Source: Actinomadura hibisca NBRC 15177 (GTDB taxonomy: Bacteria > Actinomycetota > Actinomycetes > Streptosporangiales > Streptosporangiaceae). Taken from it: 64,000 nt of DNA. The notes beneath the pieces were generated by a model. The model had not been told where the DNA came from and did not search any database. It saw nothing but the letters and a program-made list of their open reading frames with translations. Position numbers and translations under genes: made by a program. Below are positions 1 through 9,096 of this stretch, in pieces (the stretch's first letter is position 1; every line of letters begins with the position of its first letter). The DNA lies in contig NZ_BCRO01000020.1 in the NCBI RefSeq assembly GCF_001552635.1, forward strand, positions 1 to 64,000, written 5' to 3'.

Positions 1-173
1 CACAGCCGCTTTCACCGCAGATCTGCACCGACTCAATCAGTGGGGGTCTACACCAGACCAACAACCCCAACCCCGCGCCCCACACCAGACCAACAGCCCC
101 AGCCCGCACAAAGCTAGACCCACGCCCACCCCAACCCAGACGTACCGCCTATCCCAGGCCGGGCCCAAAACCA

Positions 174-230
174 CGCCTGCCCTTGGCCCGCCCGGCTCGC
201 GCAGCGAGCCGGGCGGGCCAAGGGCAGGCG
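174..230. terminator. 27-bp perfect hairpin, probable terminator
   Basis: A perfect 27-bp inverted repeat (174-200 with 204-230) with loop GCA lies 59 bp beyond the stop codon of the radical SAM gene. No T-run follows on either strand, so it is either a GC-only (possibly bidirectional) terminator or an RNA-protecting hairpin. The rest of 1-288 is C-rich and carries the word ACACCAGACCAACA twice (50-63, 82-95); I see no gene in it. Confidence 0.6.
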
Positions 231-288
231 GTAGGAGAGCGAACCCGCACAACGTGGGAGCCGCCGCCAAACGATCAGACCACAGACA

Positions 289-2211
289 TCAGACCACAGA
301 CAAAGGAAGCATCTTCTTCCCCGTAGGCCCAATCTGGATCTCAGTCCCCATCGTCGGGCAAACCCCGCAGTCATAGCACGGAGTCCACCGGCAGTCCTCG
401 ACCTCGGTCTCGTCCACCGCGTCCTGCCAGTCCTGCCACAACCACTCCCGGTCCAGCCCCGCGTCCAAGTGGTCCCAGGGCAGTACCTCGACCTCCTCGC
501 GCTCCCGCACGGTGTACCAGTCCAGGTCCACCGGCGTGTCGGCCAGGGCCTTCTGCGCGCAGGCGGTCCAGCGCTCGTACGAGAAGTGCTCGGTCCAGCC
601 GTCGAAGCGGCCGCCGTCCTCCCACACCGCGCGGATCACTTCGCCCACGCGGCGGTCGCCGCGCGACAGCAGGCCCTCGATCACCGACGGCTGGCCGTCG
701 TGGTAGCGCAGGCCGATGGCGCGGCCGTACTCCTTGTCCTGGCGCAGCGCGTCCTTCAGGGCCTTGAGGCGGCGGTCGACCGTCTCGTGGTCGCACTGGG
801 CGGCCCACTGGAACGGCGTGTGCGGCTTGGGCACGAAGCCGCCGATCGAGACCGTGCAGCGGATGTCCCTGCGGCCGGTCGCCTCGCGGCCCGCCTGGAT
901 CACGCGGCGGGCCATGCCCGCGATCTCCATGACGTCCTCGTCGGTCTCGGTGGGCAGCCCGCACATGAAGTACAGCTTGACCTGCCGCCAGCCGTTCTCG
1001 TAGGCGGTGGTGACGGTGCGGATGAGGTCGTCCTCCGACACCATCTTGTTGATCACCTTGCGCATGCGCTCGGAGCCGCCCTCGGGCGCGAACGTCAGGC
1101 CGGAGCGCCGCCCGCCCCGGGAGAACTCGTTGGCCAGGGTGATGTTGAAGGCGTCCACGCGGGTGGAGGGCAGCGACAGCGAGGTGTTGGTGCCCTCGTA
1201 CTGGTCGGCCAGGCCCTTGGCGACCTCGCCGATCTCGCTGTGGTCGGCGCTGGACAACGACAGCAGGCCGACCTCCTGGAAGCCCGACTGCTTCAGGCCC
1301 TGGTCCACCATCGTGCCGATGGTCTCGATCGAGCGCTCGCGCACCGGGCGGGTGATCATCCCGGCCTGGCAGAAGCGGCAGCCCCGGGTGCAGCCGCGGA
1401 AGATCTCCACGCTGAAGCGCTCGTGCACGGTCTCGGCCAGCGGCACCAGCGGCTTCTTGGGGTAGGGCCAGTTGTCCAGGTCCATGACGGTGTGCTTCTC
1501 GACGCGCCACGGCACGCCCGGCCGGTTCGGCGCGACCCGCTGGATCCGCCCGTCGGGCAGGTAGGTCACGTCGTAGAACTTCGGCACGTACACGCCGCCC
1601 GACGCCGCCAGCCGCATCAGCAGCTCGTCGCGGCCGCCCGGCTCGCCCTCGCCCTTCCACTCCCGGACGACCTCGGTGATCGCCAGGGCGATCTCCTCGC
1701 CGTCGCCCAGCACCGCGGCGTCCAGGAAGTCGGCGATCGGCTCGGGGTTGAACGCGGCGTGCCCGCCCGCCAGCACGATGGGGTGCTCGTCGGTGCGGTC
1801 GGCGGCGTGCAGCGGGATGCCCGCCAGGTCCAGCGCCGTCAGCAGGTTGGTGTAGCCGAGCTCGGTGGAGAAGCTGACGCCGAACACGTCGAAGGCCGCC
1901 ACGGGACGGTGCGCGTCCACGGTGAACTGCGGGATGCCGTGCTCCCGCATGACCTGCTCCATGTCGGGCCACACGCTGTAGGTGCGCTCGGCCAGCACAT
2001 CGTCGCGCTCGTTCAGGATCTCGTAAAGGATCTGCACGCCCTGGTTGGGCAGCCCGACCTCGTAGGCGTCGGGGTACATCAGCGCCCACCGCACGGTCGT
2101 GTCGTCCCAGTCCTTGACCTGGGAGTTCAGTTCGCCGCCGACGTACTGAATCGGCTTCTGCACGCGCGGGAGCAGCGGCTCCAGGCGCGGGAAGAGCGAC
2201 TCGATGGACAT
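289..2211 (-). CDS. B12-binding-type radical SAM protein, TIGR03960-like
   Basis: Protein of 640 aa. The centre carries the radical SAM 4Fe-4S motif CTRGCRFCQAG (CxxxCxxC). The N-terminal part, with YPDAYEVGLPNQGVQ and VLAGGHAAFNPEP, resembles the cobalamin-binding-like domain of the TIGR03960 family. The C-terminus is Cys-rich (CRWTPCYDCGVCPTMG) and could bind another cluster. ATG at 2211 was chosen because GGAGGACACC lies just upstream and the protein then starts MSIESLFPRLEP; the frame is open further upstream but that part is not credible protein. In other actinomycetes this family usually precedes a TIGR03936 gene and an RNase E/G gene, but here a hairpin and non-coding DNA follow. The substrate is unknown; RNA modification is a guess from that usual context. 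Confidence 0.85.
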   Translation of the reverse strand: MSIESLFPRLEPLLPRVQKPIQYVGGELNSQVKDWDDTTVRWALMYPDAYEVGLPNQGVQILYEILNERDDVLAERTYSVWPDMEQVMREHGIPQFTVDAHRPVAAFDVFGVSFSTELGYTNLLTALDLAGIPLHAADRTDEHPIVLAGGHAAFNPEPIADFLDAAVLGDGEEIALAITEVVREWKGEGEPGGRDELLMRLAASGGVYVPKFYDVTYLPDGRIQRVAPNRPGVPWRVEKHTVMDLDNWPYPKKPLVPLAETVHERFSVEIFRGCTRGCRFCQAGMITRPVRERSIETIGTMVDQGLKQSGFQEVGLLSLSSADHSEIGEVAKGLADQYEGTNTSLSLPSTRVDAFNITLANEFSRGGRRSGLTFAPEGGSERMRKVINKMVSEDDLIRTVTTAYENGWRQVKLYFMCGLPTETDEDVMEIAGMARRVIQAGREATGRRDIRCTVSIGGFVPKPHTPFQWAAQCDHETVDRRLKALKDALRQDKEYGRAIGLRYHDGQPSVIEGLLSRGDRRVGEVIRAVWEDGGRFDGWTEHFSYERWTACAQKALADTPVDLDWYTVREREEVEVLPWDHLDAGLDREWLWQDWQDAVDETEVEDCRWTPCYDCGVCPTMGTEIQIGPTGKKMLPLSVV

Positions 2212-2318
2212 GACGGTGTCCTCCAGGATGTTGGACGCGGGATAGACCTTTGAGCGTACCGCCGCCGCCCCACTCCCACGGCCGACGTACCGAGAGCAAC
2301 GGCTTCCGGCGAGACGTC

Positions 2319-3497
2319 CTAGTCGAACGGCCGCCGCCGCAGATGCACCGCCTGCAACAACCCCAGCGCGATGAAGTTCGCGAACGTCGCCGACCCCCCG
2401 TAGGACACGAACGGCAGCGGCAGCCCCGTGATCGGCATGATCCCCAGCGTCATCCCCACGTTCTCGAACGTCTGGAACGCCAGCCAGCACACCACCCCGG
2501 ACGCCACCAGCGTCCCGAACAGGTCGGCCGCCTGCGTCGCGATCCGCAGGCCGCGCCAGAGCACCAGGCCCAGCAGCAGCACGATCACCGCGCCGCCCAC
2601 GAAGCCCAGCTCCTCCCCCGCCACGGTGAAGATGAAGTCGGTCTGCTGCTCGGGCACGAAGTGGCCGCCGGTCTGCTCGCCCTGGAACAGGCCCTTGCCG
2701 CTCACCCCGCCCGAGCCGATCGCGATGCGGGCCTGCTGGGCGTTGTACCCGGCGCCGCGCGGGTCGGCCGAGGGGTCCAGGAAGGCGGTGAAGCGGGCGA
2801 GCTGGTACGGCTTGAGCAGGCCCAGCGCGATCGCCGCGAACGCCGCCGCCACGCCGCCGCCCACCAGCCCGAACAGCCAGCGCTTGCGCGCGCCGGACAC
2901 CGCCAGCATGCCCAGCACCACGGCGGTGAACACCAGGGTGGTGCCGAGGTCGGGCTGGAGCATGATCAGCGCGGCGGGCACCCCGGCCAGCACCAGCGCC
3001 AGCAGCACGTCGCGGCGGCCCGGTCCGACCTCGCCGTCGCGCGGCTCGCCCAGGATCATCGCCAGCAGCACCACCAGGCCGACCTTGGCGAACTCCGACG
3101 GCTGCACCTGGAAGCCGCCGCCGATCACGATCCACGAGTGCGAGCCGTTGATCGTCTCGCCGAGCGGGGTCAGCACCGCGACCAGGCCGGCGCAGGACAC
3201 GCCGTACAGGATCGGCGCGTAGGCGCGCAGCAGCCGGTAGTCCAGCACCGCCACCACGACGCCGAGCACCACGCCGATGACGAGGTTGAGGATGTGCCGC
3301 TTGAGGAAGCCGTTGGGGTCCTTGCCCTGCTCGGTCAGCAGCTGGAAGGTCGCCGAGCGCACCAGCACCGCGCCGATGACCGCGAGCGCCGCCACCGCCA
3401 GGACCAGCGTCCAGTCCAGGCGGCGCAGGCCCGCGGCGCGCCGCCGCCAGAGCGTCCGGTCGCCGTAGCCCTCGACGGCCCCGATGTTGCCGATCAC
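2319..3497 (-). CDS. rodA: RodA, SEDS peptidoglycan glycosyltransferase
   Basis: Protein of 392 aa with about ten hydrophobic segments. RodA/FtsW signatures include GSHSWIVIGGGFQVQPSEF, the loop GAGYNAQQARIAIGSGG and the end LPLPFVSYGGSA. SEDS proteins polymerise lipid II into glycan strands in the cytoplasmic membrane together with a class B PBP. The gene sits 82 bp downstream of its presumed partner PBP2, as the last cell-shape gene of the mre cluster. The GTG start at 3497 has a G-rich stretch just upstream. Length is normal for RodA. Confidence 0.93.
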   Translation of the reverse strand: MIGNIGAVEGYGDRTLWRRRAAGLRRLDWTLVLAVAALAVIGAVLVRSATFQLLTEQGKDPNGFLKRHILNLVIGVVLGVVVAVLDYRLLRAYAPILYGVSCAGLVAVLTPLGETINGSHSWIVIGGGFQVQPSEFAKVGLVVLLAMILGEPRDGEVGPGRRDVLLALVLAGVPAALIMLQPDLGTTLVFTAVVLGMLAVSGARKRWLFGLVGGGVAAAFAAIALGLLKPYQLARFTAFLDPSADPRGAGYNAQQARIAIGSGGVSGKGLFQGEQTGGHFVPEQQTDFIFTVAGEELGFVGGAVIVLLLGLVLWRGLRIATQAADLFGTLVASGVVCWLAFQTFENVGMTLGIMPITGLPLPFVSYGGSATFANFIALGLLQAVHLRRRPFD

Positions 3498-3579
3498 GAC
3501 CGGCCCCCCGCGACCCCGCTACCGCTCACGTAGGGACCCCCATCCCGTGACCACCGCTCGCGCCCATCAGGGATGCCCA

Positions 3580-5658
3580 TCAGGGATTGGCCCCCGTGCC
3601 GTCGTACCGCAGCCGGGGCAGCCCCTCGGCCGGCTTGCCGTCCTTGAGCGCGGCCTTGTGCCCGTTCATCCCGTACATCGCCTCGTAGATCTCGCGGACG
3701 ATCGGGGCGGCCGTCGTGGCGCCCGTGCCGCCCTGCGACACCATCGCGACCACCGCGAAGCGCGGCTTCTTGACCGGCGCGAACGACGCGAACCACGAGG
3801 TGTCGCCCTTGCCGTAGACCTCGGCGGTGCCGGTCTTGCCCGCCACGTCGACCTTCTTGAAGTCGAACCCGTTGAACACCGCCGCCGCCGTGCCCTGCTT
3901 GGTCACCCCGGCGAGGCCGCTGCGGATGTAGCGCAGCACCTTGTCCTCCACCGGCAGCCGCGGCGCGGGCGGGCTGTCGATCCGGCGCGCCACGCTGCCG
4001 TCGGGCCGCACCACGGCCTGCGCCAGGCGCGGCACCACCAGCCGCCCGCCGTTGGCGAGCGTCGCGTACGCGCGGGTGAGCTGCAACGGCGTGACCAGCA
4101 TGTCGCCCTGCCCGATCGACAGGTTCGCCGCGTCACCGGCCCGCCAGTTGAAGCCCTCGGTGCAGTTCTCCTTGGCGATGGACTTCAGGTAGGCCGCACG
4201 CGACGGGTCGCTCTTGGCGACGTCGGGGAAGCCCTCCTGGGCCGCCTTGCAGTCGGACTTGCGGGTGGCGTTCCAGTAGTCGCGCTTCCACTTGCGGTCC
4301 GGGATGCGGCCCTCGGTCTCGCTGGGCAGGTCGACGCCGGTGCGCGCGCCGAACCCCCAGTCGCGCGCCATCTGGACCATCGGGTCCTTGGGGTTCTTCT
4401 TCGGCGTGGTGCCGCCGTCGCGCAACCACTGCTCGTAGGCGAACTTGTAGAAGATCGTGTCGCAGGACACCACCAGCGCGCGGTGCAGGTTCATGCTGCC
4501 GTGCGCCTGGCCCTCGAAGTTGCGGAACGCGCGGCTGCCCACGTTGAACGAGCCGGGGCAGGAGTAGGTGCCGTTGAGGTCGTAGCCGTCGCGCACCGCC
4601 GCCGCCACCGAGGAGATCTTGAAGGTGGAGGCCGGGGCGAACTGCCCCTGGGTGGCCCGCGAGATCAGTGGCTCGCCCTTCTTCTTGCCCAGCAGCGCGT
4701 CGTACTCGTCCTGGGAGATGCCGCCGGTCCAGATGCCGGGGTCGTAGGTGGGGTAGCTCGCCAGCGCCAGCAGGCGGCCGGTCTGCACGTCCATCACGAC
4801 CGCCGCGCCCGCGTCGGCCTTGTCGCCGCGCTTGCGCGCCTCCCTGACCGCCTTCTCCAGCGCGTTCTCGGCCGCGCCCTGCACCCCGGCGTCCAGCGAG
4901 GTGACCAGGGAGCCGCCGGGGACGGGCGCCTGCTCGGTCGCGGTGCCGGTGACCCGGCCCTGGCTGTCGACCAGCACCTTGCGGAAGCCCGGCTCGCCGC
5001 GCAGGTCGGCGTCGTAGGTCGCCTCCAGCCCGTCGCGGCCGATCAGGTCGACGCCGCTGTAGCCGGTGACCTTCAGGCCCTTGCGCTTGTCCAGCTCGCC
5101 CTGGGTGATCGGCTGGAGGTAGCCCAGCGCCTGCGCGGCCGACGCGCCGTCCGGCTCGGGGTACTCGCGCACCGCCTGGACCTGCGCGGTGACGCCGGGG
5201 AACTCCTCCTGCCGCTCCATGATCTGGAGGGCGCGCTTGGGGTCGACGCGGTCGTCCACCGGGATCGGCTGGTAGGGCGAGCCGGGCCAGCAGGGCCGCT
5301 TGATGCCGGGCCCGCACAGCCGGATCTTCTTCTCCAGCGCGTCGCGGGTGGTGCCGAGCGCGCCCGCCAGCCGGGTCAGCACGGTCGCGCCCCGGTCCTT
5401 CTGCCGCGACAGCGCGGTGCGGTCGACCGACACCACCAGGGCGGTGCGGTTGCGCACCAGCGGCTTGCCGTTGGCGTCCAGGATCAGGCCGCGGACGGCG
5501 GGGACGACGATGTCGCGGGTGCGGTTGTCGGCGGCGACCTGCCGGTAGTGCGCGCCCTCCAGCACCTGCATCGACCACAACCGCCCCATCAGCACCAGCA
5601 GCATGGCGCCGACCAGCACGTACAGCACCATCAGCCGGAAGTGGGTGCGCGAGTTCAC
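3580..5658 (-). CDS. mrdA: Penicillin-binding protein 2 (class B transpeptidase)
   Basis: Protein of 692 aa. An N-terminal membrane anchor (LMVLYVLVGAMLLVLMG) is followed by the dimerisation domain and a transpeptidase domain with ASTFKISS (SxxK, catalytic Ser), SCD (SxN position) and AGKTGTAEV (KTG). It crosslinks peptidoglycan during elongation with RodA. The GTG at 5658 was chosen because it overlaps the mreD stop (GTGA) and starts just before the membrane anchor; the frame extends upstream only with non-credible sequence. The overlap implies translational coupling with mreD. Confidence 0.93.
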   Translation of the reverse strand: MNSRTHFRLMVLYVLVGAMLLVLMGRLWSMQVLEGAHYRQVAADNRTRDIVVPAVRGLILDANGKPLVRNRTALVVSVDRTALSRQKDRGATVLTRLAGALGTTRDALEKKIRLCGPGIKRPCWPGSPYQPIPVDDRVDPKRALQIMERQEEFPGVTAQVQAVREYPEPDGASAAQALGYLQPITQGELDKRKGLKVTGYSGVDLIGRDGLEATYDADLRGEPGFRKVLVDSQGRVTGTATEQAPVPGGSLVTSLDAGVQGAAENALEKAVREARKRGDKADAGAAVVMDVQTGRLLALASYPTYDPGIWTGGISQDEYDALLGKKKGEPLISRATQGQFAPASTFKISSVAAAVRDGYDLNGTYSCPGSFNVGSRAFRNFEGQAHGSMNLHRALVVSCDTIFYKFAYEQWLRDGGTTPKKNPKDPMVQMARDWGFGARTGVDLPSETEGRIPDRKWKRDYWNATRKSDCKAAQEGFPDVAKSDPSRAAYLKSIAKENCTEGFNWRAGDAANLSIGQGDMLVTPLQLTRAYATLANGGRLVVPRLAQAVVRPDGSVARRIDSPPAPRLPVEDKVLRYIRSGLAGVTKQGTAAAVFNGFDFKKVDVAGKTGTAEVYGKGDTSWFASFAPVKKPRFAVVAMVSQGGTGATTAAPIVREIYEAMYGMNGHKAALKDGKPAEGLPRLRYDGTGANP

Positions 5659-6254
5659 AGGCCCGGTCCCCTCCCCGACATGGCGCGGTACCGGGCGGCG
5701 GGCACCGAGAAGCGGTCCTTGCGGGTGCGTTCGCCCCGCTCGTAGCGGCGGGTGGCGCGCAGCACCGCCCACACCACAAACGGGCTGGCTATGACGTCGT
5801 AGAGCACCTGGAGCGGCACCATCCGCGACACGATCGTCCAGGACGCGCGCGGATCGCCCAGCATCATGCCGGTGACGGCGTACAGCACGGTCCCGGCGAG
5901 CGCGCCCGCGGCCACCGCCAGGAAGGGCACCAGCGACTGGCGGTCCATCTCGGTGGAGGCGATGCCGCACACGTAGCCGATCAGGCAGTACACCAGCGCG
6001 TAGCGGCCCAGCGTGTGGTCGGCGGGCGGGATGATGTCGGCGGCCAGCCCGGCGCAGAAACCGGCGACCATGCCGGTCAACGATCCGTTCACCAGCGCCA
6101 GCGCGACCACCGTCAGCAGCACCAGGTCGGGGGTGACCCCGCCCGGCAGCGGCAGCCGGTTGGCCACCGACACCTGCAGGATCAGCGCCACGACCAGCAC
6201 CAGCACGGTCATCACGTTGCGGCCGGTCGCCGACGGCTCGGGCGCGTTCAGCAC
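5655..6254 (-). CDS. mreD: MreD, rod-shape determining membrane protein
   Basis: Protein of 199 aa with five or six hydrophobic segments and little soluble sequence, as in MreD. Recognisable parts are LPLPGGVTPDLVLLTVVALAL near the N-terminus and PADHTLGRYALVYCLIGYV. MreD links MreC and the PBP2/RodA synthase in the membrane. Its start lies 1 bp after the mreC stop and its stop overlaps the PBP2 start by 4 bp, so the three are almost certainly co-translated. A start at Met15 is also possible. Confidence 0.88.
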   Translation of the reverse strand: MLNAPEPSATGRNVMTVLVLVVALILQVSVANRLPLPGGVTPDLVLLTVVALALVNGSLTGMVAGFCAGLAADIIPPADHTLGRYALVYCLIGYVCGIASTEMDRQSLVPFLAVAAGALAGTVLYAVTGMMLGDPRASWTIVSRMVPLQVLYDVIASPFVVWAVLRATRRYERGERTRKDRFSVPAARYRAMSGRGPGL

Positions 6255-6255
6255 A

Positions 6256-7278
6256 TCAATCCCTTGAGGACGGTTTCCGGGTGGACTGGTCGCCGGGCGC
6301 GCCGGACGCGTCGTCCCGCTTCTCCCCCGACGGTTTCTCCGACGGCTTCTCTGAAGGTTTCCCCGACGGCGCGGCCGTCAAGCCCGGACTCGGGGACGGC
6401 GGCGCGGGCGGCAGCACCGCGTCGCGCGGGTCGGTCTTGGGCGGCGCGACCACCACCGCGACCACGTCGAGGCTGGTGAACCGCACGAACGGCCGGATGT
6501 AGGCGGTGCGGGTCAGGCCCCCGGCGGGCCGGTCGATGCGCTCGACCACCCCGATCGGCACGCCCGGCACGTAGGGGCGCTCGCCCTGGGAGCCGAGGGT
6601 GACCAGGCGCTGGCCCGCCCGCAGGGGCGCGTTGGCGTCCAGGAGCTGGAAGCGCAGCGGGGTCGCCCCGCCGTCGCCCAGGCCCCGGCGGCCCCGGCCC
6701 TGCACGATGCCGATCTCCTTGGAGTCCTCCAGCCGCGCGCCGACCGAGGAGGTGACGTCGGTGGCCAGCAGCACGGTCGCGGTCGCGGGGCCGACCCGCA
6801 CGACCCGGCCGACCAGGCCCTCGGCGCCCATCACCGTCATGTCGGGGCGCACCCCGGAGCGGCTGCCGACGTCCAGCGTGACGGTGTCCTCCAGGCCCTG
6901 CCCGGCGGAGATCACGTGCGCGGCCCTGATCTTGTAGCCGCCGATTCCGGCGGTGCCGAGCAGCCGCTCCAGCTGCTGGGCGCGGCCGCTGTCGAGACGG
7001 CTGGAGCGCAGTTCCTCGCGCAACTTCTGGTTGGCGCGTTCGAGGCGGTCGGCGCGGCGGCGCTGGTCGGGCGCGTCGGTGATGGCGTCCACGGTGTTGC
7101 CGATGGGCCGCACCACCGCCGCCGACGCGCGCTCGACCGGGCCGAACACCGCCTCGCCCACGCCGCGCAGGCCGCGCAGCGGGGAGTCGGCCCCGCCGCG
7201 ATAGTCGATCGTGATCATGATGAGCGCCACCGCGAGCAGCACCCCGAGCACCACACGGCTACGCCGGGTGTCCTTCAC
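6256..7278 (-). CDS. mreC: MreC, rod-shape determining protein
   Basis: Protein of 340 aa: one N-terminal membrane anchor (VVLGVLLAVALIMITIDY), a coiled-coil-prone stretch (RRADRLERANQKLREELRSS) and two beta-barrel domains with AEGLVGRVVRVGP and the late TAYIRPFVRFTSLDVV. MreC is extracytoplasmic and recruits PBP2. The last 50 or so residues form a low-complexity tail rich in Pro, Ser and Lys with repeated KPSE units, unlikely to be folded. The GTG start is preceded by GGGAGG. It lies between mreB and mreD in the operon. Confidence 0.92.
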   Translation of the reverse strand: MKDTRRSRVVLGVLLAVALIMITIDYRGGADSPLRGLRGVGEAVFGPVERASAAVVRPIGNTVDAITDAPDQRRRADRLERANQKLREELRSSRLDSGRAQQLERLLGTAGIGGYKIRAAHVISAGQGLEDTVTLDVGSRSGVRPDMTVMGAEGLVGRVVRVGPATATVLLATDVTSSVGARLEDSKEIGIVQGRGRRGLGDGGATPLRFQLLDANAPLRAGQRLVTLGSQGERPYVPGVPIGVVERIDRPAGGLTRTAYIRPFVRFTSLDVVAVVVAPPKTDPRDAVLPPAPPSPSPGLTAAPSGKPSEKPSEKPSGEKRDDASGAPGDQSTRKPSSRD

Positions 7279-7312
7279 CCACCGACCTCCCGATTCCTCC
7301 GTCTGTGGGTGA

Positions 7313-8347
7313 TCAGTGCCGCGATTCCGGGACGAGCACCTGGCGCAGGGAGTCGAAGTCCTCCACGCACTTGCCGGTGCCCAGCACCACCGAGTCGAGC
7401 GGGTTGTCCACCAGGTGGATGGGCATCCCGGTCTCCTCGCGCAGCCGCTCGTCCAGGTGTTTCAGCAGCGCGCCGCCGCCGGTCAGCGCGATCCCCCGGT
7501 CCATGATGTCGCCGGACAGCTCGGGGGGGCACTTGTCCAGGGTGGTCTTGACCGCGTCCACGATCGAGTTCACCGGCTCCTCGATCGCGCGCCGCACCTC
7601 CTCGGAGGAGATGACCACGGTCTTGGGCAGGCCGCTGACCAGGTCGCGGCCGCGGATCTCGGCGTGCGGCTCGTCCTCGCCGCCGGGGTAGGCCGAGCCG
7701 ATCGCCATCTTGATCTCCTCGGCGGTGCGCTCGCCCAGCATCAGCGAGTACTCCTTCTTGGAGAAGGAGATGACCGCCTGGTCGAGCTCGTCGCCGCCGA
7801 CGCGCACCGACTGGCTGGTGACGATGCCGCCCAGCGAGATGATGGCGACCTCGGTGGTGCCGCCGCCGATGTCGACCACCATGTTGCCGGTGGGCTCGTA
7901 GACCGGCAGCCCGGCGCCGATCGCGGCGGCCATGGGCTCCTCGATGATGTAGACGCGGCGGGCGCCGGCCTGGTAGCCGGCCTCCTTCACCGCGCGCTGC
8001 TCGACGCCGGTGATGCCGCTGGGCACCGCCACCACGATGCGCGGCTTGGCGAAGTGCCGGCGCTTGTGCACCTTCTGGATGAAGTAGCGCAACATGCGCT
8101 CGGTGACGTCGAAGTCGGCGATGACGCCGTCCTTGAGGGGGCGCACCGCCACGATGTTGCCGGGCGTGCGGCCGATCATGCGCTTGGCCTCGATGCCCAC
8201 CGCGACGATCTTGCCGGTGTTGGTGTTGATCGCGACCACGGAGGGTTCGTTCAGCACGATGCCGCGCCCGCGCACGTACACCAGCGTGTTCGCGGTGCCT
8301 AGGTCGACCGCCATGTCACGGCCAAGAAACGAGAGCTTGTTACCCAT
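7313..8347 (-). CDS. mreB: MreB, actin-like cytoskeletal ATPase
   Basis: Protein of 344 aa with the actin-fold phosphate loops [11 protein letters not shown] and [13 protein letters not shown], and the adenosine motif [13 protein letters not shown]. MreB filaments guide lateral or spore wall synthesis; in filamentous actinomycetes MreB is mainly linked to sporulation. The start at 8347 gives [17 protein letters not shown], the usual actinobacterial N-terminus; a Met further upstream gives no credible sequence. It is the first gene of the mreB-mreC-mreD-PBP2-rodA run, so the promoter should lie in 8348-8480. Confidence 0.95.
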   Translation of the reverse strand: MGNKLSFLGRDMAVDLGTANTLVYVRGRGIVLNEPSVVAINTNTGKIVAVGIEAKRMIGRTPGNIVAVRPLKDGVIADFDVTERMLRYFIQKVHKRRHFAKPRIVVAVPSGITGVEQRAVKEAGYQAGARRVYIIEEPMAAAIGAGLPVYEPTGNMVVDIGGGTTEVAIISLGGIVTSQSVRVGGDELDQAVISFSKKEYSLMLGERTAEEIKMAIGSAYPGGEDEPHAEIRGRDLVSGLPKTVVISSEEVRRAIEEPVNSIVDAVKTTLDKCPPELSGDIMDRGIALTGGGALLKHLDERLREETGMPIHLVDNPLDSVVLGTGKCVEDFDSLRQVLVPESRH

Positions 8348-8485
8348 GAAGAAAGGGAGCCCTTCATGTTGTCGGGCGTGCGGAGCGGCGTTCCCATCGT
8401 AACGTGCCCGGGGGTGCCGGAACAGCCGCCCCTCCGCCGCGCGCGAATCAAGAAACGGCCCCTCACCAGGTGAGTTTTCGGAAAA

Positions 8486-8521
8486 ACACACGCGGGCCGG
8501 AGATCTCCGGCCCGCGTGTGT
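8486..8521 (-). terminator. Rho-independent terminator of ndk
   Basis: A 36-bp perfect palindrome with an AGATCT centre (8501-8506). On the minus strand it is followed at once by a run of five T (complement of 8482-8486). It lies 26 bp downstream of the ndk stop and separates ndk from the mreB operon. Confidence 0.8.
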
Positions 8522-8546
8522 CGGCGTCCCCCGCCGGGGGCGCGGT

Positions 8547-8957
8547 TCAGCCCAGGTCGGGGAAGAACAGCTTGATCTCGCGCTCGGCCGAGTAGGTGGA
8601 GTCCGAGCCGTGCACGATGTTCTCGCCGATCTCCAGCGCGAAGTCGCCGCGGATGGTGCCGGGGGTGGCGCTCACCGGGTCGGTGGCGCCGGCCAGGGCG
8701 CGGAACGCCTCGATGGCGCGCGGGCCCTCGACGACCAGGGCGACCAGCGGGCCGCCGGTGATGAACTCGACCAGCTCGCCGAAGAACGGCTTGCTGGCGT
8801 GCTCCTCGTAGTGCGCCTCGGCGGTCTCGCGCGGCAGGTGCTTCAGCTCCAGCGCCACGAGCTTCAGGCCCTTGCGCTCGATCCGGGAGACGACCTCGCC
8901 GACGACACCGCGGCGGACGCCGTCGGGCTTGACCAGGACAAGAGTGCGCTCGGACAC
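8547..8957 (-). CDS. ndk: Nucleoside diphosphate kinase
   Basis: Protein of 136 aa, the normal family length. It has the N-terminus [13 protein letters not shown], the catalytic-histidine motif NIVHGSDS, and GTIRGDFA before it. It transfers the gamma phosphate of ATP to nucleoside diphosphates through a phosphohistidine. It appears to be a single-gene unit with its own terminator. The ATG at 8957 has GGAG in the upstream leader. Confidence 0.97.
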   Translation of the reverse strand: MSERTLVLVKPDGVRRGVVGEVVSRIERKGLKLVALELKHLPRETAEAHYEEHASKPFFGELVEFITGGPLVALVVEGPRAIEAFRALAGATDPVSATPGTIRGDFALEIGENIVHGSDSTYSAEREIKLFFPDLG

Positions 8958-9096
8958 GGGTGTTTCTCCTCAACCAGGTGGAATGGGGTGGACGCGCGCC
9001 CGCCGATGGCGGGGGGCGTGGCCGCTGCGCGGCCTGCACACCTCTGGGGGCGAATCCTACCGGTCCCGCGCCCGCCCGGCCGCCGCACAGCGTCGA

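Noticed and set aside
2212..3135. N-terminal extension of the radical SAM gene
   Set aside because: The frame is open but overlaps rodA on the same strand in another frame and has shadow composition; the ATG at 2211 has a good ribosome-binding site.
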